This document shows, piece by piece, positions 63,699-64,000 of a DNA stretch of 64,000 nt; the stretch's first letter is position 1; the number at the start of each line of letters is the position of its first letter. This DNA comes from Halopiger aswanensis (GTDB lineage Archaea > Halobacteriota > Halobacteria > Halobacteriales > Natrialbaceae), in contig NZ_RAPO01000004.1 of the NCBI RefSeq assembly GCF_003610195.1, forward strand, positions 62,001-126,000, in the 5' to 3' direction. A program made the position numbers and the translations under genes. Below the pieces are notes generated by a model. That model was not told where the DNA came from. It worked only from the letters and a program-made list of their open reading frames with translations, and did no database searches.

Positions 63699-64000
63699 TT
63701 AGCTGTCCGATCGCGACGGAATCGATTCGAATTCGACAGTAGCCGTCTCGGGCGGTTCGTCGACGAGCACGGCAGCTTGTCCCTCGAGTACGCGGTCGCC
63801 GTCCGCGCCGATCACGTCCGTAGTGAGTTGGAATTTGTTTCGGCCGTACTCTTCGATAACCTCACAGACGGCGGTTACTCGGTCGCCGATGTCGACCGGT
63901 GAGAGAAAGGAGAGGTCCGCCGAGACGTAAATCGTCACCCCGGGAAGTCGGGCCAGCGCCGCGCTGATCAGCCCGCTGACGAGCGTTCCGTGGACGATTC
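63699..64000 (-). CDS. MaoC-like hot-dog dehydratase, 5' end cut by window edge
   Basis: The reverse frame runs from beyond the window edge to the stop at 63699. Residues IVHGTLVSGLISAALARLPG and ADLSFLSPVDIGDRVTAVCEVIEE match the MaoC/R-specific enoyl-CoA hydratase fold, with the hydratase-motif His in VHGTL. The N-terminal part lies outside the window. The true start is not visible, although an in-frame ATG occurs at 63938. Confidence 0.85.
   Translation of the reverse strand, partial: IVHGTLVSGLISAALARLPGVTIYVSADLSFLSPVDIGDRVTAVCEVIEEYGRNKFQLTTDVIGADGDRVLEGQAAVLVDEPPETATVEFESIPSRSDS

Overview
The window looks like about 64 kb from a halophilic archaeon (class Halobacteria; Haloterrigena/Natrinema-type is an inference). 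The evidence is the high-GC coding DNA with Asp/Glu-rich proteins, many twin-arginine signal peptides, TATA-like boxes 26-29 bases upstream of start codons (leaderless transcripts), and typical haloarchaeal families: amphi-Trp, HTH-10/Bat regulators, DUF2070, dodecin, GIDE-domain protein and multi-PAS kinases. No rRNA, tRNA or CRISPR array was seen.

Layout. 1-4.5 kb: housekeeping and redox genes (partial MsrA, reductase-fold protein, L-asparaginase, two tiny zinc ribbons, flavodoxin) and a broken histidine-kinase tail. 4.5-7.7 kb: a Tat-exported beta-helix protein and an M14 carboxypeptidase. 7.9-32.6 kb: a large plant-polysaccharide locus centred on L-arabinose polymers. It holds GH4 alpha-galactosidase, a sugar/polyol-type MDR dehydrogenase, an intracellular GH51, a complete Opp/Dpp-type ABC importer, a second long GH51, a GH127 beta-L-arabinofuranosidase, an IclR regulator, a GH2 enzyme, a protein joining an Asp-box propeller (GH93/sialidase-like) to a full IclR regulator, and a Tat-secreted third GH51. 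33.2-42.2 kb: an HTH plus six-PAS histidine kinase, a coupled pair of unknown exported/soluble proteins, DUF2070 membrane protein, 1-Cys peroxiredoxin, PadR regulator and small unknowns. 42.3-45 kb: tandem Tat-exported M14 peptidase and subtilase. 45.4-49.1 kb: polysaccharide deacetylase, Mrr-like nuclease, GIDE-domain membrane protein and a decayed IS transposase. 49.2-55.1 kb: a proline-use regulon (PutP, 48-residue membrane partner, PRODH, HTH-10 regulator, divergent P5C dehydrogenase). 55.6-57.4 kb: two convergent IclR regulators. 57.5-64 kb: a stress island with five Usp domains in four genes, DUF2267, dodecin, SOUL protein, an orphan ABC ATPase, a flavin-nucleotide-binding-type protein and a partial MaoC hot-dog protein.

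How it may work (inference): the secreted GH51 trims arabinan or arabinoxylan outside the cell; the ABC importer takes up oligosaccharides; cytoplasmic GH51, GH127, GH4 and GH2 cut them to monosaccharides, which the dehydrogenase may oxidise. IclR proteins probably sense the products. The most unusual item is the propeller-IclR fusion at 27825-29909. A near-identical inverted repeat (TTACA-N10-TGTAA inside a longer shared core) lies upstream of it and again beside the two IclR genes 29 kb away, suggesting one regulatory network.
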